Source: Cyclostephanos tholiformis (Eukaryota; Bacillariophyta; Thalassiosirophyceae; Thalassiosirales; Thalassiosiraceae). From it: DNA of 13,297 nucleotides. Under the pieces are notes generated by a model. It saw only the letters and a program-made list of their open reading frames with translations. It was not told the DNA's origin and did no database searches. Each line of letters opens with the position of its first letter. Positions within the stretch are counted from its first letter, which is position 1. Location of the stretch: assembly GCA_036939975.1 (NCBI GenBank), contig JALLPB010000735.1:1-13297 (forward strand). Reading direction: 5' to 3'. Positions 9,701 to 13,297 of this stretch are shown here, piece by piece. Made by a program: the position numbers and the translations under genes.

Positions 9701-11124
9701 GATTTGAGGTGGAACTCTACAATTCGGATGAGAAAATATTACTGAAAAAGGAAAATCTGAATCTTTACTATGGGCATGTGCCAAATGCAAAACGTGACAG
9801 GAAATTCGTGGAGGAAGTGAGGCAGCCTTCGTTCTCTTCCTCTTCATCCGACAAAATTTCTTCCTTGACAATTTGGAATTGTGATTGCTGCACTTTTGAG
9901 AATGATGTTTCACGCGCTGCATGTTCCATGTGCACCACCCCCAAACTGCAAAAACCGAAACAGGAGGAGCCTTCAGTGGGAAACAAAGTAGATGGGGAGG
10001 TGCACGCAGCATTACCACATGAGCAGAAACTTGATACATCTGTAGCGCCAAACGTCCTCGAACATGAACATGATAGTGCGAGGGTAAAAAAAACCATTTT
10101 TATCAGGTCTTCCCTATCAAAGAAAATCACAGGGAAGCGCGGGAGGAAAAAGAAGGAACTTATCAACAAGAGTGGAGTAGCAGACATCCACATTGAAACA
10201 TCTTCCATTGGCAACCAGGTTCCTGTTCACTTGATAGGCAGCACAGAAGCAAATCTCAAAGCTATAGCATTGATCCATGAGACAGTTGGAGTCGATAATG
10301 TGAGCGAAAACTTTGATACGCTACCATCTGCTTTAACGACGCCACTCCCGGCTTCAACTTCAGCCGATTCGCTGCCGCTCGAAGTGGCAGCACCTACTTC
10401 ACCTGTACCCGCTCCTGATGAGCCAGGACCTCTAGAGAACAATTCCCTGGCTCCTGTTAACTCATATCAGACAGACATCAACTTTTCAAATTCTTGCATC
10501 TTCTCAGCCTTCTCCAATAGTTTTATGAATGGCATACATCATGTTTCTGTCAGTGGGTCGGAGGAAACCGAACCAACCTCACAGTTCTCCTTCGACGACG
10601 CCCTTTTGCCTCGTGGCCTAATGGATATATCCGTGACAACGCCCGCAACATCTTTGCCGCTAGAAGTGCCCTCTGAAATTGGTATTCGTTCACAGGGATT
10701 TATGATTCGAGACACAATCACCGTCACCGACGATGGAGAAAGGAGTTCTACATCTAAGACATCATCCAGCTTCACTTTGAACGAAAATGATCCACTGCTT
10801 GTGTTTTTACGATCACAGCATTTGTGCGTGAAGGGCAGTGTTGACGAATTTTACACCTGGCTCGTGAAATCTGAAGACATTGATTCTATCGCGGCCTTGA
10901 AGGAGGCAGTATCCGATGATGAATACCTCGAAAATTCGATGAAGATTGGATGTGGCACATCTGGGCTGAAAGGTTTTAAGCGCAGGGCATTTCAACGTGC
11001 AACTTTGGAGTACCATGAAGAGCAAGCAGGAATCCTTTCAACGAAGCACAACGATTCAAGTCCTCTGCGTGGGTTCGACAACCCTCTCGTTCCTGCTAAT
11101 CTCGCGGCAAATTTCTTCTTCTAG
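6798..11124 (+). CDS. Multidomain J-domain protein with NZF zinc finger, KH domain and SAM-like C-terminus (spliced)
   Basis: Joined exons 6798-7886, 7991-8470, 8584-8764 and 8882-11124 give 1330 residues. Regions: coiled coil (about 100-330); J domain (about 335-390) with His-Pro-Asp at 357-359, then after intron 1 the Phe-x-x-Phe and Val-Leu-Ser-Asp-x-x-x-Arg helices; beta-rich, possibly Ig/FN3-like segment (about 440-584); charged coiled coil (about 770-815); SH3-like module (about 820-882); NZF finger with W915, C917, C920, N924, C931, C934 plus the ubiquitin-contact pattern T921-F922 and M933; KH domain (about 988-1052) with GKRG loop; SAM-like module (about 1219-1290). J domains stimulate Hsp70, NZF fingers of this pattern bind ubiquitin, and KH domains bind RNA or DNA. 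The combined role is inference: ribonucleoprotein quality control is plausible. The start is uncertain: ATGs at 6798, 6831 and 7083 are all in frame. From 6831 a short hydrophobic stretch could mimic a signal peptide. Confidence 0.8.
7887..7990 (+). other. Intron 1 of the J-domain gene (104 bp, phase 0)
   Basis: Donor GTGAGC, acceptor CATCGCAG. Splicing joins the helix II/HPD part of the J domain to its helix III part, in frame. Without splicing the frame runs into unrelated residues and stops at 8048. Confidence 0.88.
8471..8583 (+). other. Intron 2 of the J-domain gene (113 bp, phase 0)
   Basis: Donor GTGAGT directly after Asp-Arg-Arg, acceptor ATACCGCAG. It removes an in-frame stop (8522-8524) and joins two beta-rich coding pieces. 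Confidence 0.82.
8765..8881 (+). other. Intron 3 of the J-domain gene (117 bp, phase 1)
   Basis: Donor GTAAGT (an excellent consensus match) and acceptor TTGAGTAG after a T-rich tract. The split codon G|AT restores Asp and connects to the 740-codon last exon. Without splicing a TAG follows immediately at 8770-8772. Confidence 0.88.
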
Positions 11125-11395
11125 CCATTAGTCTAAGCGTTCAATATTGCTGCGAGTTTCCACCGAGTATAATTATTTATATTGTAAATTTATACCATAG
11201 AACAAAGACTATTTCTTCATCATGGCACAGGCTGCGCTGTAGTTGCGCTTCTAAGGGTGTTAATTTTTTTCACTACATTTTACTGGCTTTTCACCAGCTA
11301 CTATCGAAAATCGTATCAACAGAATCAATGAGAAAGACAGAACTTCAGCGAGCGGAATGTTTGCGAATGCTCCAATACAACGCAACTGTTCGCCA
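11125..11395. other. Convergent 3' intergenic region
   Basis: This gap of 271 bp separates the J-domain stop (TAG) from the F-box gene stop (TGA) on the other strand. It is AT-rich, with a T-run near 11263-11270, and probably holds both 3' untranslated regions. A minus-strand frame through part of it encodes a hydrophobic stretch but has no convincing splice connection, so it is not annotated as coding. Confidence 0.45.
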
Positions 11396-12925
11396 TCATC
11401 GGTCTGAAGAATAATACCACTGAGACGCCTTAACAAGTTCTGTAAAATTCTTAACAAGAAAGACGTTATCTGACAAGAGGAATCGGAGAACATAATAGAA
11501 TGGTAGTCCGTCATCATTGTCAAGTTCACTTGTCCGCATCGAATGACTTTGAATAAGATTCGCAACTGTTCGCTCCCACACTTTTTCATTGGATAGCGGT
11601 GTGACCATTCTAGGGTGAAATGCTATGTTGTAACCGGTAACAATCTCCGCACAATCCGCATAGCTCAAAATCCTTCCTCCATTAAACGGATCAACAAATA
11701 CACGAGCGCTATCGGGAATTCCATCGAATGGAACACCTAGAACAACATGACCTGATATTATGATATGATGAGACGACGCCATTGGTACAACACACACCAA
11801 GTAGGGGCTCACCTGGTAAGCCAATGATGTCCATCTGAACGCCACACACCCTCCAGACGATTGAGGTATAAATTACAGCAAGCATTATTGGAATGCCAGT
11901 TCTTCTACGGAGACACTGTAAGAGAAATTGAGGAAGCCATAAACAAATTCACAATGAGGCAGCGTAGACAGTCTTTGGTGATATTCAGTGCAGCAAGGGG
12001 CATGTGATACCTGAGAGATGAGTGAATTTTTGGCATCATAATAGTCATCGACGTTCCCTTTAAAAACATCATCAAACTCGCCAGAGCTGTCAAATAAAAA
12101 CTTCATTTCTTCTACAACTGTCATGATGGAATGCTTTTCTTCGATTGAAGCATAAAATCGTGAGTTAAGGCGGTTCTTGACGATTTCCGCAAGACTATCC
12201 AGCTCCTGAACAGTGTATTCCTCGAATTGGTGAATCTTATCATGCGTAATAATGTCTTTAACTGGTTCACAAAACTTTGCGATCGTCATAGCACCGTCTT
12301 CGAGTTGCAATCTCTCAACAAGCTTGAACTGTTTCACTGTGGGATCATGCAGGAACTTCCATTCTTGTAATGCAATACACCGGCTGATCCCCAACAACGC
12401 TTTCTCAGCAGTGACCTGTAATGGCGTGCGCTCATGCAAACTCCAAGATAATGATTCTTTTTCTTTAGCAATAATACTTTTCAAACAATCAACGATATCC
12501 TTCCCCTCAACCATCAGGTCATACCATAGGGTTTGGGAATATTCCATCGTAAGATTCATCAATTTCGAGTGCACGCTTTGATCTAACCGAGAGCGGCGCA
12601 AAAATTCACCAAACCAGTCTTCGTCTTCAAATTTCTTCGCGTGAAGTGTCCAATTATTTGTACTCGACCAGTGCGTCAAGCCTTTGGTAGCTAGCCACGT
12701 GTTACGGCATTTTCCATTGCTCCAACGTTCATCGTGATGGATTTTCCAAATGCATTGACACCCGTCGACGGTATCCCGATAGGTACGGTTCGTTCCTCGA
12801 AGATTTATCAATGATTTCCGATCCAGATGGCGCAATATTTGATTCTGGATTTCACTTGGGAAAATGGCGCCAATTGACTGGGTTGACGACGAATCCACCG
12901 AAGATGATGTATGTGCCTGCGCCAT
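11396..12925 (-). CDS. F-box protein with SirB1/transglutaminase-like domain (FBXO21-like, spliced)
   Basis: Joined minus-strand exons 12925-12011, 11915-11813 and 11751-11396 encode 457 residues. An F-box (about 22-64; Phe-Pro-Ser-Glu-Ile then Ile-Leu-x-x-Leu and a closing Trp) would bind Skp1 in an SCF ubiquitin ligase. From about 208 a SirB1-type domain follows: Leu-Glu-Asp-Gly-Ala, an Asp-Ser-Leu-Ala helix, Tyr-Tyr-Asp-x-x-Asn-Ser-Leu (295-302), Arg-Arg-Thr-Gly-Ile-Pro-Ile across exon 2, Gly-Leu-Pro-Gly-His (337-341) and Asp-Pro-Phe-Asn-Gly-Gly-Arg (360-366). F-box plus SirB1 is the FBXO21 arrangement, but the YccV-type C-terminal domain of animal FBXO21 is not seen. The start is the first ATG after an in-frame upstream stop, with A at -3 and G at +4. 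An upstream non-coding exon is possible. The substrate is unknown. Confidence 0.82.
11752..11812 (-). other. Intron 2 of the F-box gene (61 bp, phase 1)
   Basis: Minus-strand donor CCAG|GTGAGC and acceptor AATATCAG|GTCATG. Splicing creates the SirB1 signature Gly-Leu-Pro-Gly-His with Gly at the junction. The intron has no in-frame stop in one neighbouring frame, so a naive reading hides it. It is very short. Confidence 0.87.
11916..12010 (-). other. Intron 1 of the F-box gene (95 bp, phase 0)
   Basis: Minus-strand donor CTCAG|GTATCA and acceptor TTTCTCTTACAG|TGTCTC. Splicing joins Asn-Ser-Leu-Ile-Ser-Gln to Cys-Leu-Arg-Arg-Arg-Thr-Gly-Ile-Pro, which is the expected continuous SirB1 motif. 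Unspliced reading ends at a stop at 11885. Confidence 0.87.
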
Positions 12926-13037
12926 TGTTTCCCGTGTCAGCGCCAGATCATCTTGATAGAGTTTCAAACTTGTTATGCCTGAGTTGGGTTGGACAAGAAA
13001 AGTACGAAGTCAAATAATAAATGATAAAAGTGTTGGT

Positions 13038-13079
13038 GTTGTCGTCGTTGTCGTCGTCGTCGTCATTGTCGTCGTCATC
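13038..13079. repeat. GTC/GTT trinucleotide microsatellite
   Basis: This is a run of about 14 triplets that are mostly GTC, with GTT and CAT interruptions, ending at GTCATC. It sits about 115 bp upstream of the F-box ATG, outside any supported coding region. Confidence 0.85.
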
Positions 13080-13098
13080 GGCTTGTACCATAAATGAA

Positions 13099-13112
13099 GT
13101 AGGTAGGTAGGT
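13099..13112. repeat. GTAG tetranucleotide repeat
   Basis: Three and a half tandem copies of GTAG, ending in GTAA. It is a short simple repeat in the presumed 5' flank of the F-box gene, with no evident function. Confidence 0.75.
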
Positions 13113-13186
13113 AATCTTCTTTTGTGGTGGCTAGCGTAGGAATCAGAGCAAGGGCGTTCAAGTCTACCGACTGGACCTGACGCAGC

Positions 13187-13276
13187 TAATATCGAAGTTA
13201 GATGGCTACCCGATTTCAGCTGCCAGGTAATATGAATTTCGTTAGATCCAGATCTAGATGGGTAGATTCGATATTA
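13187..13276. repeat. Imperfect inverted repeat with repeated AGATGG motifs
   Basis: TAATATCGAA at 13187-13196 is the exact reverse complement of TTCGATATTA at 13267-13276. Inside these, CTACCC at 13206-13211 pairs with GGGTAG at 13260-13265. TAGATGG recurs near 13200, 13255 and 13275. The arms could form a stem of about 16 pairs with a bulge, as in a small transposon end or a hairpin. The window edge is too close to tell whether a larger element continues. Confidence 0.55.
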
Positions 13277-13297
13277 GATGGTCATTTTGTGGCCGGA

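Larger units (their letters stand above)
12926..13297. promoter_or_regulatory. Upstream region of the F-box gene (promoter and repeats, no gene seen)
   Basis: These 372 bp to the window edge hold no credible gene. They include an in-frame stop upstream of the F-box start, a GTC/GTT microsatellite, a GTAG tetranucleotide repeat and an imperfect inverted repeat at the far end. The F-box promoter should lie here. A TTCAAGTC stretch near 13159-13166 looks T-loop-like but has no tRNA stems. Confidence 0.4.

Noticed and set aside
6571..9933. Reading the nucleoporin and the RanBP2-type finger as a linked nuclear-pore gene pair
   Set aside because: The finger has the TF/M ubiquitin-binding pattern rather than features specific to Nup358/Nup153 Ran-binding fingers, so the superfamily name does not imply a pore function.
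11260..11589. Minus-strand frame with a hydrophobic stretch downstream of the F-box gene, as an alternative last exon
   Set aside because: It overlaps the SirB1-coding exon in another frame, and I found no good donor/acceptor pair that would connect it to the F-box reading frame. The hydrophobic run is probably accidental.
13140..13200. tRNA-like TTCAAGTC stretch
   Set aside because: The flanking bases do not form a five-pair T stem, and no anticodon arm or acceptor stem can be folded around it.
1..13297. CRISPR array, prokaryotic operon, toxin, phage or defence system
   Set aside because: There are no spaced direct repeats, no ribosome-binding-site-led gene strings and no such protein families. 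The introns and domains are eukaryotic.

Overview
This window is nuclear DNA from a eukaryote, most likely a unicellular stramenopile and probably a diatom. Coding regions are closely packed on both strands. Five short GT-AG introns (61-117 bp) can be placed because splicing restores conserved domains in frame. The recognisable proteins (a Nup160-type nucleoporin, an F-box protein, a J-domain/NZF/KH protein) are eukaryotic. The diatom assignment is an inference from gene compactness, intron size and the style of the C-terminal SAM-like module; no sequence search was possible.

Layout. (1) 195-683 (+): a small unrecognised protein with a Cys-containing hydrophobic N-terminus. (2) 863-6571 (-): one uninterrupted frame of about 1902 codons encoding a Nup160/Nup120-family scaffold nucleoporin of the nuclear pore Y complex, with Gly-rich and acidic low-complexity insertions in its propeller half. 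(3) 6572-6797: a gap of about 226 bp between divergent starts, probably a shared promoter. (4) 6798-11124 (+): a four-exon gene for a protein of about 1330 residues with an unusual domain set: coiled coil, J domain with HPD, a beta-rich segment, a charged coiled coil, an SH3-like module, an NZF-type zinc finger, a KH domain with a GKRG loop, and a SAM-like C-terminus. (5) 11396-12925 (-): a three-exon gene for a 457-residue F-box protein with a SirB1/transglutaminase-like domain (FBXO21-like). (6) 12926-13297: non-coding sequence upstream of the F-box gene with a GTC/GTT microsatellite, a GTAG tetranucleotide repeat and an imperfect inverted repeat.

Genes 1 and 2 converge, 2 and 4 diverge, and 4 and 5 converge. 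The region from about 4.7 to 8.4 kb, centred on the divergent promoter, is visibly richer in GC and CpG than the flanks. There is no operon-like logic. Two genes have ubiquitin-related features (the NZF finger and the F-box), and one encodes a nuclear pore scaffold. The most novel object is the J-domain/NZF/KH protein, which would physically join Hsp70 recruitment, ubiquitin recognition and RNA binding if the gene model is right.
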